DNA of 64,000 nucleotides from Metarhizium brunneum (taxonomy: Eukaryota > Ascomycota > Sordariomycetes > Hypocreales > Clavicipitaceae), in assembly GCF_013426205.1 (NCBI RefSeq), contig NC_089426.1:1674001-1738000 (forward strand), written 5' to 3'. Every line of letters begins with the position of its first letter. The first letter of the stretch is position 1. The position numbers were made by a program, and so were the translations under genes. This document shows, piece after piece, positions 10,803 through 22,863 of this stretch. The notes below the pieces were generated by a model that was not told the origin of the DNA, did not search any database, and was given only the letters and a program-made list of their open reading frames with translations.

Positions 10803-13017
10803 TCACCCCAGGAGATTGGGTATTGGCTCGAAATTTTCAATTTCGTTGATAATCGAATCGTCCGTGGCAATCGTATTCAGCATTTCCTCCTGGGAAAGTC
10901 CCAGCCAGAACTGTGAATTAGACCGCTGCTGCTTCTTCACCTTGTAAATTTCCTGTGCTACCGCCTTCACCTGTCCACGGGCACGGTCAGCGGCTCCCCA
11001 GACCTCAGAGAGGCGGTTCAGTGCCCCAATATTTAGGCGAATTTGCTGCCGAAGGTCGTCGTCGTCGTGAGGTATGAAGAACAAAGCCCACCTGCTCAGA
11101 TGGACAATCGATGACAGCGTGATAACGCATGTGAAAAAGTGAGTATGCGAAAGCAACGATACGCGGTGGGTTATCATTGTACTGATGCTGTTGGCAGATT
11201 CGATAGTATGTCTGGTATGTGAATTGAATAAGTCGCCGGCAGGGATAGCCTGATGAGGAGCACATGAGTTGATATCTTGGGTTGGAGATGAGTCCAGTTG
11301 AGAGTGTGGCTGATGAAGCATGATGGAAGTAGCTTGATTCATCATGTGTGCCTGAAACATCATTTCGTCCAGCTGTCCATTCTTTTGCAAAGCGTCTCGT
11401 TTCGACTGCGGCAGATGAAGCCGCCAGTTTGTGAGAAGTGTTTCGATCTTCCCCAGATTTTCGTCTTCCGGTCCAAAGATAGGAGGGGCTCGCATCAATT
11501 TTCCTAAATTCCGAGCACACAGTACTCGATATGCGAAGGATGAAAATTCGCGGTCTTCTCCAGAAAAGTCTTGATCTTCAAGGTCGTCCAAGTACAGAGG
11601 GATAGGTATTCGCTACAGCTCCTGGTTAGCTCGAATGAAGGCAGAGAGCTTTAAAGGGGATATGAAAGCAAAAGGGAACAAACTGCGCACTCACGCCGGA
11701 CATATATTGGTCTTCTTCGCAGGGTAGTGCGGCTCTAGCCGTGACATCAAACAGGAGAAAATTAGTTGCACGGTGGACGCCAGCAACCATTCCGTCAATG
11801 ACAAATAAGTCCCACCAAGTGCGTCGCCAGCTTTCCTCCAGTACGGGAATGCCACGCCCGTGGTTTGCAGCGAATTCTCGCGTGTTCAGTCCCAGTTCCA
11901 GCGCAAAGGTCTCCGCTTCGCTCAAAATACTCCTTGCCCTGTCCTGCTGACAACTTCCGTCAAGACCAACAATGAGGAGCATCATAGCTTGAACTAGAAA
12001 CCCGTCCTTGGACCGATTGGGGCCGCATATGAGGCTGAATGCTTCATTAAACAGTCGTTCTCGAGTAGGGCTACCAACATCGAGGAAAATAGACCCGATC
12101 CATCTCATTGCTGCTAATACTGGTTTCAAAGAGGCCTCCTTCGATATGTGCGAAAGGAAGTTCGGGGGCAGGACGAACGGATGAGAGGCATGAAAGTGGT
12201 GGTAGAACGAATCGAAGCATCGTTCCTCTGTGGTAGGAACAGGGATGTGCATAGTAAGTCGACTTCCGTTCTGGTTTGCTGCCCACGGCGAAGGTTCTAT
12301 TCCATTAACTGCACAATAAGACTTGTACAGCTGCATGTTAGTAGGCGGCTGCGCCTGGGGGAATTGAGTGGCCTGGGTATCTTGCGCAGGAATACCCGGC
12401 GGACCAAACGTGCTGCCCATAACCGTGGGCATATTAGCCGACCCGGTTCGTGCTCCGAGTAGCATTGGACAATCCGAACTGCTTGGGCTTAGGTCAGGGG
12501 GCGACGTGGCCTGTCTCTTGTTGGGGTTCTGAACTGTGCCACGACGAGGGCCTTTGTATCCTCTCCTGGAAGCAACATAGACACATTCATTCTGTGTATT
12601 GACACAACGGGCACATGGTGTTTGCCCATCGCATTTGAGATGTTTGCTGCGCTAATAGTGTAAAACGATTAGCATAGGTGGTCAACGCGGGAGGCTTATA
12701 GGAATGCGCCGTTGAGGAAGTTGCAAAGTGGGAAACAAATGCTTCAAGCCCACAAAAGGGCAGTCCAATACGAGGCAGAAAGGGTCATGGGAACTTACGC
12801 ATGCCAGGCAAGCGGCGGGCACAGTTGATTCTCGCGAGCGTCCGTCATTGCTCATATCAGGAGGTGTGCTCTTCTCCGCATCTGCAACACCAGCAGCGGG
12901 GGTTGTGCTTTGTGCCTGAGAGCTAGGCGATGATGCGGAAGACATGGAAGCTGCCCGGTTTTGGAACGCTGAAAAAGAGCTGCCATCCGGCTCGGAAACT
13001 GAAGGGTTGACAGCCAT
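10803..13017 (-). CDS. Zn2Cys6 transcription factor with fungal-specific regulatory domain, 3 exons, 661 aa
   Basis: Exons are 13017-12799, 12651-11695 and 11612-10803; all junctions are phase 0 (GTAAGT...CTATTAG; GTGAGT...GCTGTAG). The first intron splits the zinc cluster right after its second cysteine. The full cluster is C70-x2-C73-x6-C80-x5-C86-x2-C89-x6-C96, a canonical binuclear zinc DNA-binding domain. A Ser/Pro-rich linker follows, then the fungal-specific transcription factor domain (about residues 190-520), including SWRRTWWDLFVIDG. The start at 13017 is the first ATG in frame with the cluster; an extension upstream reads through what looks like leader sequence. These proteins are nuclear regulators of catabolic or secondary-metabolite genes. 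No paralogue with a known target is recognised. The nearest genes are the ABCG transporter downstream and, more than 2.5 kb away, the HeLo gene. Confidence 0.88.
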
Positions 13018-15635
13018 AACCACGCCGTTGGATCTAAAACTCAGGATCCTGGTGCTAGAGAGCAATCGTACAGGAAGAATCAAGAATATCCACAAGCTCA
13101 CGACCCACACGTGTCGAAGGTGTTGAAGTTGCCAAAGGCGTCGTAGGCTGGGTGATTAGTGTCAAAAGAGGAGACGAGTGAGCGATAGACGAACGAAAGG
13201 ATGGGATTTCCTACTAGTCCGGATCGTCTGCTTTGTGGTTTCCTACGGGCTGGGTGCTGCCACAAAGAGTAAGGCTCCCACAAAGTGTCGATCCAAGGTT
13301 GTGATGGGTGGGGAAGGTTTGGCGGCAGCAAAGAAGCAATTTTGTGGCGGCGGAGTCTCAACTATAGTAGACATTTGTGCATCATTGCATTACAGCATCA
13401 TCATGCTTGTCCCCCCAAAAATGCGAGCGGTTGTGTCCTTGTCTTGGCCGTTTTGGATGTGTTCATGTGGAATGTCCAGGCCGTGTAGGTTGTTCTCTGG
13501 CTTTGCCATAAACTTGGAATCGTGGCCACCTGGCTTGATCTATGGCCCAGGAACGCGTCGTACGGGGTGTTGAGTTCTCTATTTATTATTGTGTGAGTGA
13601 GAGGGTTGGGCAAAGGCTGGCTTGGCTGCTCACCGGCTGGTGAAGGGCCAGGCGTCTCCATACCATGTCCTGGACTCCTGGGATTCCGGGCTGCAGCGCA
13701 GGAGCTGGTGGAAGTCAGTGGGAAGGTGTGGATGTCTGTGTGGCTGGTCAGTGTGTAACTCGAACAATTGACAGCAAATTGCACAGCAATGAGACGAGAA
13801 CAATACGGAGTACAGTATACGGAATACTCGGCAAAGAGCCATGGAGTGAGAATACACAATTGCCAGGCTTGCGCGGACGCAGTCAACGAGTAGGGCGTGA
13901 GCATCTGCTATGTATGCTGCATATGTGCTCTGTGCGGCATGGTGGTCGCTCTTTCCCAATTGCTTGAGTCAAATCCAAACCCGGTCAACGTCGTTGAGCC
14001 ACGAGGAAGGCGCATCAGGCCATCTGCCCGTCTTGCCGTCTGCTCATTGGCGACCATCCAACTTCCATGCAGCTTGATGAGAAACACCGATGGGCGACGG
14101 ACAATAGGCAATCGTCCAACGTTCCTTCCTCATGTCAGCTTGGTAAATTCGTTACATCCATTGGGTCGCCCAAACCTTTCCAATCTCATTTTTCCTTTCT
14201 CTCAAATGCAATTTGCAGTCCGTGCCAACCAACATGGCCCATGCTGCTATCCAACTGAGACCCCCTTTCTCTTTGTCTCTCTCTTTCTGAATCTCGGCCC
14301 TAGCTCCCTGCTCTGTCCTCGCCCACAATCTAGATTGAACACTGGGCGGACCAGGCGCAAAAGAGTGGGTGTTCTACACAACAGCCGCATCGCCCGCATC
14401 GCATGAAATGAAACCCCAAGTCCTGTTTTGACAGCATAAAGGTCGCTTCTGTGCAGCAGCCTATTGAGTTTAAGTTTCTTTTCCTTTGGTACTGCCTTGT
14501 CTCGCCAGTGTGACAGCTACACTCATTTCGGCCTTACAGATGACGAAGGTGAGATCTACTAAACAAAAAACACGGCATGTCTCAGAATGTGGCCAGATCT
14601 ACGGAGTACGGGGTACAGAACCAGCAGTATCCATGATCCTTGCTCGTACCTCTGACATTTCTGACTTTCGCTGCATACTCGGTGCTTTTACCGCGCATTC
14701 CTTGGGTCACTGCTGCTTATTTCGGAGTGCAAGACGATAAATGAATGATTTGGCGGGGACCCTATTACTATTCATTTCGCTGCTCAACCAGGCCCTGTCA
14801 CCCGCATAGCTACGCAACAGTTGTTCTTGTTGGACGGCCCACGAGAGTAGTATTTTCCAAGTCTTCATGCGAGGGGGCAGACAGCAATGAACCTGAATCA
14901 AATATTGAGGACAGCGTCCGTATTCCTTCCCGTTTGCCTCGCTTACAAATAGGCGATGCGCCGTGGGGGCTAATTTGTCTGGTAATATAGCCGTCACTTT
15001 CAGCCCAGCTGCAAGTCTAATACGGTACTCCATACTGCAGCTCGAACGCGGGAAATAGTGCCATCCCGTCGATACGTATCGAATGGCTATCGAGTCTCCG
15101 GGCCCCAGCCACAAAGAGTCATTTCCATTGGCAAGGGCTCTACTCCATATCCCGGCAGTCTGGTTACTTCACATACGTTGCACAAAGAAAAAACAGAGCC
15201 ATGGCATCGTATGCGCGGTATTGGACGAGGTGCGCGCGGGGTTGCGGATAGCCCTCCCGTACTCCGCATTACGGAGTAGCATTATCGCAAATCAGAATAT
15301 GAGATATCATCAGAGCTGCTGGGGTCCAGACCAGACCCAAGTGCTGACACCATTCATCAAGCGACACAAGCACAACACCTCAAGCTGAAAGTATTGGGCT
15401 CTCACAATTGCTCTCTACTTCTTAGCCCACGTGGCTACGAACAGACTCATTTCTCTGCGTACTGGAGCATGTTTCGTGCTTTTAGCAAGCCTGTTGCACG
15501 TTGTTGGCTCTGAGTTCAGCTTTCAGCTTCTCATCAACCACACCCCATCATGCATTCAGGAGGCAAAGTACCCGAGAGCCGACCCAGATTGTAAAAACTG
15601 ACGACATTATCGCCCCGTTCGTTGCCCGGACGGTC
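13018..15635. other. Intergenic DNA, divergent promoter region
   Basis: This 2.6-kb stretch separates the minus-strand Zn2Cys6 gene from the plus-strand HeLo gene. Copies of the TACGGAGTAC motif occur near 13806, 14601 and 15272. No coding region, tRNA or mobile element could be supported. Confidence 0.45.
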
Positions 15636-17639
15636 ATGGACCCAGTCTCTGTTGCTGGCTTGGCCCTCGGTGTGGCATCACTTGGTCTCCAGGTGTACAC
15701 TGGTTGTATCCAAGGTACGAGTCGCCTACAGGTCTCCACGAGATTTAGTACTCAAACAGTAATGAGACACTGATACACCTTGTCGTCGCCGTTTGAAGGC
15801 ATACAGCTGTTGGTTACTGCATTGGGGTACAATGACGAGTGTAAATACCTCAACTTGAGGCTTCGGATGGAACAGCAGCGTCTTTTTGCTTGGAGCGAAA
15901 CTTCGGGCTTGTTGGATCTAGAATCTGAAAATCATGATAAGATCCTCAACTCAAACATATTCAGTTTGCATCGCCAAACAGTGCTTGACATGCTGGTACA
16001 AATCCGATGCTTGTTTGACGAGTTCACTAGTCACCAGCGCAGACACAATAATCTAAAAACGGATCGAGATGACGAAAACTTGGTCGGTGCGCCAGATAAA
16101 GACGCGAAAGAGGCCAACTTTCCCATATCGGATAGGAAGCGAGACTTTATCAAAAAAGCGATGACGGCTTGGAAAGAAAAATCCCAAGAGGGGTATCAAA
16201 GGCTTCGATGGGTGTCATTCGATAAAGCCGCTTTTGAACTGGTATTGTCCAAATTCTCCGCTTTAAACGACAACATGACCAATATATTGGATCATTCACT
16301 GCAGGTAGAAATCCGACACACAGTGGAAGACACGAATAGGGGAGTTTTGCTTTTGCATCACAAGGTTGCAGATTTAAGTCACCTTGTGCTGGCGTTGAAA
16401 TCGCAGCTAGATGCGGGAGCTGCCTCACTCCCGACCGCTTCTCCCCTGTCAAAGTTGGAAAGGGAAGCAAGTCTCGATGCCTTGATGCAATTATCTAAAC
16501 TTGCCAAGTTCAAGGCACTTAACGAAACTCTTGATCCAAAGACTGGAAGGCCCTCTCAGGCAGACAAAGCGGCGGCTGAATTCCTTGAACTTGCAAACCC
16601 ATCTCAGCCAGGCAATATCCAGATTCCGCGCTATCTAATAGAGCTCGGTTCAGAGGTAGATGAATCGGAAGCTTCACGCTGTGAAGCGCTCATGAAAACA
16701 CCCGCAGGTAGGAAGAAGGTCTGGATAGAGTGGAAAGACTACGATACAACTGGGCTGCGCGAAGACTCCTTATCGAAGGAGGACATTATCGATCGAGTGA
16801 GAAAATTGGCATCTCTACTGAGTCACAGTCCGAAGCCCAAGGCTTTCAGAACACCACATTGTCTCGGGTTCTTCGATAAAGCTGACCCCGATATCCCTGC
16901 TGAGGATGTCGATATTCTTGATAGGCGGTTGGGTCTGGTATTTGAGCGGCCTTGCAATGATTCACTGCATCCCACACTTCCGCCAGTGTCCCTCCACAGC
17001 CTTCTTCAAGATGATCGTGTTCGAAAACCACGCGTAACAGAACGGGCCCGACTGGCAACGGCACTGAGTACTTGTGTCCTATACCTTCATGCAGTCGACT
17101 GGTTACACAAGGGCCTTCGGAGCCGTAATATTCTCTTCTTCCGTACTCGCACCGGGACCGTCGACTATGGTCAACCGTATCTCTCTGGGTTTGACTATTC
17201 ACGCCCGGGGGGCTCGGACGAGATGACAGACGTGCCTGGAGATGATGCAGAGCATGACTTGTATAGACACCCGGATACGCAGACAAACAGGAGGAAGGAG
17301 AGGCAGCGCTCCAAGAAATGCTTTGACATTTACAGTCTGGGAATTATCTTTGTCGAGTTGGCTCATTGGAAGACGGTTGACAAGGTCCTTAAGATCGACA
17401 TGCGAAGGGCTCGGGGCAAGCCAGAAATTTTGCGACAAATTCAAGACGAGTTGCTTGGTGATGAGCGAATGGCAGATGTTGGAGGTGAGATGGGCGAAAA
17501 GTTTGAGGATGCGGTTAGGACTTGTCTTGGTGGGGGGAACAGACTCGGACTTCACCAAGGGCGTGAAGATGCGGCCGAGAAACTATCGACAACATTTTAC
17601 GAGAATGTTGTCAAAAAACTTGGGCAGATTGCGGTGTAG
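15636..17639 (+). CDS. HeLo-domain pseudokinase (MLKL-like architecture), 2 exons, 639 aa
   Basis: Exons are 15636-15714 and 15799-17639; the 84-bp intron (GTACGA...TTTGAAG) joins in phase. The N-terminus, MDPVSVAGLALGVASLGLQV, and the following helices match the HeLo (HET-s prion-inhibition and propagation) domain, about residues 1-220. From about residue 300 a kinase-like fold is visible: a beta3-like WIEWK with K339, the helix VLYLHAVDWLHKGLRSRN, and LSGFDYSRP. The catalytic loop reads HKGLRSRN (about 463-470), so the HRD aspartate is missing. The DFG position reads SGF at about 489-491, so the metal-binding aspartate is also missing. It is therefore probably a pseudokinase. HeLo domains of HET-S and the four-helix bundle of MLKL are known to be related membrane-targeting domains. 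A role in regulated cell death or incompatibility is inferred. No NLR or amyloid-motif partner gene lies beside it. Confidence 0.85.
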
Positions 17640-18171
17640 GGAGTCGGGACGCATCCAAGGACTAGGGCGTGAATGATGCAGACTAGCTGGCAATTGGTTG
17701 TGATGCCGCTATTCGTTTCTCAACGGAATAGCCATGTTCATAATAATATGACGAGAATTCCTACAGGGCCTCGATGTGCGGCCCAACTCGGAAGAACCGG
17801 ATCAAAGCACCGCTGTCAGTTATCTGACTGTCTGTGCAGTGTGCAGGTGGATCTCAGAGCTTGGAACTCGGGAATTTGGGTCCAGAGCAGTCAGGTGAAT
17901 TAGGTGATGCTTTGGGATTGGTGCTACATGATATAATTTCAGTGCATAATCAACCGCATCCTGTTTCTTCTGCCCCGGCGTCATGCGAAGGGCAAGCAAC
18001 GTTCGCCTCTGTCCTTGGGCCAGACCTGGGTTGAGATCTGGCAGACATGATGCATCTGGCATTTGCACAGCCCCTCCCGAGTCCTCTCCTCTCGCCACAG
18101 CGACTCCCCAGTGCCGACTCCCGGAACCCCACACTCAGCTCGCATCTTGATATCGGAATCAAAGTCAAATT

Positions 18172-18478
18172 TTAGCAGCAGCATTCGCAGCACTCGAAGC
18201 AGCAGAGGCCGGCGCAAAGGCCGCAGCAGATGGCCTGTTTCTGGGTCAGCATTGGCCCATTCGCACTTCAAGTAAAGGCTCAAGCGCGATGTTTTTTTTT
18301 TCTAGGGGGAAGGGGATGCCGACAGGCATTGCACAAGGAAACGCCGCAGTCAGTCGCAAGTGGAAGCGGGCGTGGCTGGTCAAGGCGATGATGAAGTGCG
18401 TCACGGACGAGACAGATGGGATAAGCTTACCTCGCCTTCCTCGCCGCCGCCTCGGAGGCGCATGGAGTCAGCAGACAT
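18172..18478 (-). CDS. Tiny cysteine-rich protein (CYSTM-like tail), 2 exons, 38 aa
   Basis: Exons are 18478-18431 (16 codons) and 18240-18172 (22 codons plus stop). The 190-bp intron has donor GTAAGC, a TGCTGAC branch point and acceptor ACCCAG, and is phase 0. The product begins MSADSMRLRGGGEEGE and ends with the cysteine-packed KQAICCGLCAGLCCFECCEC followed by two more cysteines at the C-terminus. Ten of the last 18 residues are Cys. The pattern, a short polar head and a C-terminal hydrophobic Cys-rich segment, resembles eukaryotic CYSTM-type tail proteins, which associate with membranes. I recall similar tiny proteins in other ascomycetes but cannot check. It is easily missed because both exons are very short. 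Function is unknown. Confidence 0.7.
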
Positions 18479-21400
18479 GGGCTCAACAGGGCGCTGCAAA
18501 GTCGACTGTCAGCGGAGGGTTCGCAACAGATGCTGTGGTCACGGTGTAAATTGATAGCTATTCATGTGGCCAACGGGACGAGCCGACTTGGCAACAATGA
18601 ATGGCACGGGCAAAACAACAAGGCTCGCGGCGCAGAACGTACGGGCTGCTCAGTGCTAGTTCGGGACTCGGGAACGACCGCGGGAGCAGGCTCCTGAGTC
18701 ATCTGTTGTTGCGTAGCAGGCATAGTTGGCTTGATATGAGGGCTTATCGAGCGATGCTATAATATTGAGCGTCTGGGAAGCGGAGGGGCAGCGATGACGA
18801 CGTGACGTATGAATGTTGGAGACTCGAGCACACAAGCAGCGCGCGGGAGTGGGATGACGGGCCTTTTAAAACCAACATCAGAAAGCTGGATGAACGGGTG
18901 GTCGGATTGGCCAGGGGCCCTTTCCCTTCTACGTAATTCGGACTATTCGCGTCTGGTTTGGGAAGACGGAAAGGATGGCGGCAAGCTTCGACTCGCGGCG
19001 TCGCGCCTCCCGTTGGGGACGACACAGCCTGCTTGGTACCACTACGTATCAGACTTGCCAGACTCGGTTGGCGATCGGTACTCGTACGGGGGCTTATCAG
19101 CTCTGCTCTGTACGATGCCAATTGCAGCCGGGACTACATGGATGACGGGAGGTGAGGATGGGTTCTGGCCATGGCGGTGCTGTGGCGTCGGCACAAGACT
19201 GCCGAGCTCGTACAGCTCCAAGAGTGATGGGACGGAATATTTATGGAGAAGACGCATCATTGTGTTGGTGCACACACTCGCAACAATCGGCCTTTTGTCC
19301 CTTGACCGTTTCAAGAGGGAGCAGGGTGGTGCGGGAGCTCAAGCTGGGCCGACGATTCGCCCAGTGGCATCGTGGGGTGAAGCCACGTTTGGGACGCGAT
19401 GGTTGTCATTTTTTGTGCGGATGGACAATGATGGTTCCGCATGGTTCTTGATATATCTCGTCGCAACTGCCAACGACCCTGTTTCAAGTTTCGAAAACAC
19501 ACACACACACGCAACGAGCCATCAGACTTATTGTTCCTATCCCTGTGTCCACGACAGCCATTTGCTTTTTTGATGCCGAGTGTCGCATATTGTTATTGTT
19601 CCCCCACAGATTGGAGGTTTTGACGTCCAGGGCTTTCGCGCCCCCTGCCATCGTCCCATGGGCCTTTCGGAACATCGGCACCGGCCAAGCCTCCCCCTTT
19701 TCCTAATCCATCATGGCGCCGGTGACGACAGTCTGGCGGTCCCGGCCCACGGACGCTGACCCTGGGCGTGGGCTTGGGTTTGGCGGGCAAAAGGCTCGGA
19801 GCGCAGGAGGCGTGCACGACACGTCCCTGGCCGATCCAGGAGCAACAAAATCCTGGTTGTGCGCGTCCATGTCCAATCATGACTGGTTACTCCGTACTCC
19901 GTACAAGGCCCGGACTTGCGGGTGCTGCGTTGTCATTGTGGCTATGAGTCGTGCTGACTACGTTGTGCGCCGGCCAGACGGTCGTGTCGGCCGGTCTGTG
20001 GGCATGGGACTCGGCCGGTTTCCGAGGGCGTTTATGCGTTTTGCTCTTGATGACGGAGGAAGGGTGCAAGCCTCTGATTAGCCGCCCTGGATGGGGATTG
20101 TTTTGAGCTCGCTGACAGAACGTTGCGATTGGGGGCTTGGTGCTTCTACTACTGCGCAACGATGGGTGCGGCAAATCTGTTGTAGGAGTTGGGAGATGTC
20201 GGGTTTTGGCGGCTGTGAGTTGTACGAATGAGGTGAGTGGCCAAGTTGAGGTATGAGCGTGAGCTATGGTCTTGGTATTGGTTTCATTCATTACCCGAAG
20301 TCTTTTCTTATACGTCTGACCGTTGGGAGCCATTTACTGATTCTTGAACTAGACATATCTTTTTTTATAGTAACGCGAAACTCTACGCCTTCTGCCACCC
20401 ATCGACATGCGTCCCACTCATTCGGGTAGACTATCCGGTAGGGGAAATCACCCGTCAGTCATCAGCTCTGCGTCTCAAATTGCTGGCTTTTTTCACCAAT
20501 GGCACGAAGTCCTATTGATCCTACGGAGCGTCTTGGGGAAATCTGGGGCCCCAGAGTCCATGTTGAAAGATTCTATTGACTGGGCCTCACACAGCCTTGG
20601 GCGCAAGGTGAGACCTCCTCTACTTGTCGGGCATACCTCGACGTCCGTCAAAGATAGCCAGGGCGCGGGCTAGATTTCGGTGCCTGCTGGCCTCGAATTC
20701 ATGCCCTACAGTGAACGGCAGTCCCGGCCTGGCCAACTTCAAAACATGGCGTAGGTGTTCTTCCGGCCAAACTGTGTATAGAAATACTGTTGCTAGTTGT
20801 GGCACTGGGTTGTTACGCCTTCGAATTGACTGCATGCCGACAACAAAGCTTGAATATACCAGGCAAGTTGATGAAAGATGGGTGCCGAAAGACATGGGCG
20901 ACACGATCGGCCTTTATCAAGATGAATACATATACGGGTGAACATGTCACAAATCCCCGGAAAGCGATACTTATTGGGCAGTGACTGGAGTCACCATTAC
21001 CGTCAACTGTATGCGTTGGAGCCATGTCGAAAACACCAAGCCAAGATTCAAGAACCAGATAGCTAAGCCAAATGAGTGTCGGTTTTATTTCGTTGCAAAA
21101 ACCAAAGAGTCTCAAAAACAAAACATGAATAATAAAGAAAGACGTGTGACAAAGTCCCAAGTTGCTGTCGGCTCCAAACCGTCCCTGTATTATATGCCCC
21201 ATCCCGCTCACATTCTCCTGGTCCTTGCGAGCGCTCGGTGCAAAGTTGCCACAAGGCTCATAGATACACATTGTAAACTTCAGGCGTGCTGAAGAAATCG
21301 ATGGTGAATTCTGGTGGAGGATGCGGTGATATTTCGGACCGAAGCGGGCGGTTTTTGCAATCTTTTTTTACTTCTTTTTGGCCAGACGGGTTTTTGTCAC

Positions 21401-21855
21401 AGATACACAGATACGTGTCCTGCCACTCTGATAAATCTCCCCTGGAAGCAAAGTCGATGGAACCGGAGCTTCGTATGTAAACTCAATGTCGTCATGGTGT
21501 GAGCAGTCTCGCCCCCAACCAACCAACCAGCCAACACAATATAGCGCGGACAAAAAAGTATAAACGACAACATGTTAGAAAGAAATGCATGATTCAAAAT
21601 GTGCACAACGACCAACACGGAGGTATCTCCTTTTGTGCTGGGTGGCAAGTGTTTCGTCGTGCTCGGGAAGGGAGTCGACGATGCGAAAGATGGGCTCTGA
21701 GCAGCGAGCCAGGCCCTCCGTATGTTCCCCGGTATGAGCAATGAGCAAGTCATGATGCGAAGGCTACATCTAGACAGATTCATTGTCTCTTTCGACATGG
21801 CGTCGAAAATGAAGGGACTTGAGAGATGCGAGCATGATCGTATGTGTCACCCTAT
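18479..21855. other. Intergenic DNA, no supported gene
   Basis: About 3.4 kb without a gene I can defend. A double copy of the ACTCCGTAC motif occurs at about 19886-19905. Coding-like but unassignable minus-strand sequence at about 20620-20960 (ending RRGMPDK) could be part of an unrecognised gene or a relic; no splice model was found. Confidence 0.35.
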
Positions 21856-22863
21856 TCACTGGCGTCGATTCGCAAATTTTCTTAGATACGCAGGGTTTGA
21901 TATCAAAACTGCAAGTCTTGGTCGTGATGGATCGACATTGGGTCGCAATTTGCGAATCTCATCAAATAGCATTCCTACCACATCGGGCTCACCTTGAAGA
22001 TCGATGGAATGTTCTGGTGTCTGGATGGGATTAGTACCACTATGCTGCGGTAAGAAGGCACAGCAACTCGACATTGCTACGTAGCATTAGTCAATACTTA
22101 CAAAGCTCGTTTGCGGGGCGGTATATGTAGTCTCGGAGTCCTTCTGCTCCTGCTTCTGCTCCAGTGTACGTTTTAAAGTCCTAATCTGGCGGGGAACTCC
22201 ATGTGCGAACTGATAGAAAATCTGGACGGGATTAGTATCCCCGTGCTGCGGTGGGAAAAGCAAGATTCGTACTTGAACTTGGTACTTACATTGCTCAGCA
22301 GCTCATCGCTGTCATTCCTAAGCCGGTCAATGAACCCTTGAAAAAGGTATTTCCTAATAGCACGGAGTTCTGGGTCCTCCCAGTCCTCCAGTTCTCCTTC
22401 CTCCAGTTCTTCGCCCTCTAGTGCTCCGTCCGCTCTCCTTTTTAGACCTTTAAGCAGGTGAATCTAGACGAGATTAGTACCACGATGTTGCGGTCGAAAG
22501 CACGATTATGACTGAAATTAGTACTTACAGAGTCAAGTAACGCCCTGTTGATACATTGATACACTTCGGTTCCGTGCATGACATGCACCCGCTCTGCGAT
22601 GCGGACTACCTGTAGACGCCATTAGTCATAGTGGCACTATCGACTTGACGTATTATTTGTAGTTTGGGGTTGGCACTTACGGGGAGAGGGTCGTCCGTCT
22701 CAATGTTCGCCAGCAGGCCGCGAAAGTATCCGTCCAAGAAGGACAATGCCGAATGATGAGGGTCATCATATGCTTTCAAAAAAAGGACACCACCTAAGTT
22801 TTTGGCGACCAGATTCTTCAAGGCTTCCGCAAAAGTTGCATGATGCTCATTATTGGGTTTCAT
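21856..22863 (-). CDS. Unknown protein, 5 exons with look-alike introns, 240 aa
   Basis: No single open frame shows this gene. Exons are 22863-22681, 22609-22529, 22463-22290, 22221-22102 and 22020-21856 (61, 27, 58, 40 and 54 codons plus stop). All four junctions are phase 0, all donors are GTAAG, and acceptors end CTACAG, TCTAG, TCCAG and TCCAG. The product starts MKPNNEHHATFAEALKNLV. It has a strongly acidic stretch around residues 100-125 (GEELEEGELEDWEDPE) and a charged, probably coiled, segment QKQEQKDSE near residue 175. There is no signal peptide or membrane span and I recognise no family. The start is the first ATG of the leading exon; the same frame extends upstream without another ATG. 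The upstream flank is CT-rich like a fungal promoter. Introns 2, 3 and 4 resemble one another (see findings). Confidence 0.7.
22021..22101 (-). repeat. Intron 4 of the unknown gene: introner-like copy
   Basis: 81 bp, GTAAGTATTG to CATCCAG. Its last 31 bases (ACCGCAGCATAGTGGTAC followed by TAATCCCATCCAG) match the ends of introns 2 and 3 of the same gene at most positions. The shared block contains the branch-point word ACTAATC. Confidence 0.55.
22222..22289 (-). repeat. Intron 3 of the unknown gene: introner-like copy
   Basis: 68 bp, GTAAGTACCAAGTTCA to CGTCCAG. The end reads ACCGCAGCACGGGGATAC followed by TAATCCCGTCCAG. It resembles intron 2 at both ends and intron 4 at the 3' end. Confidence 0.55.
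22464..22528 (-). repeat. Intron 2 of the unknown gene: introner-like copy
   Basis: 65 bp, GTAAGTACTAATTTCA to CGTCTAG. The end reads ACCGCAACATCGTGGTAC followed by TAATCTCGTCTAG. It aligns with intron 3 over nearly its whole length. Confidence 0.55.

Noticed and set aside
15636..17639. Calling the HeLo protein an active kinase
   Set aside because: Both the HRD and DFG aspartates are missing, so catalytic activity is not supported.
18809..19573. 254-codon plus-strand frame
   Set aside because: No recognisable domain or conserved-looking pattern; probably chance.
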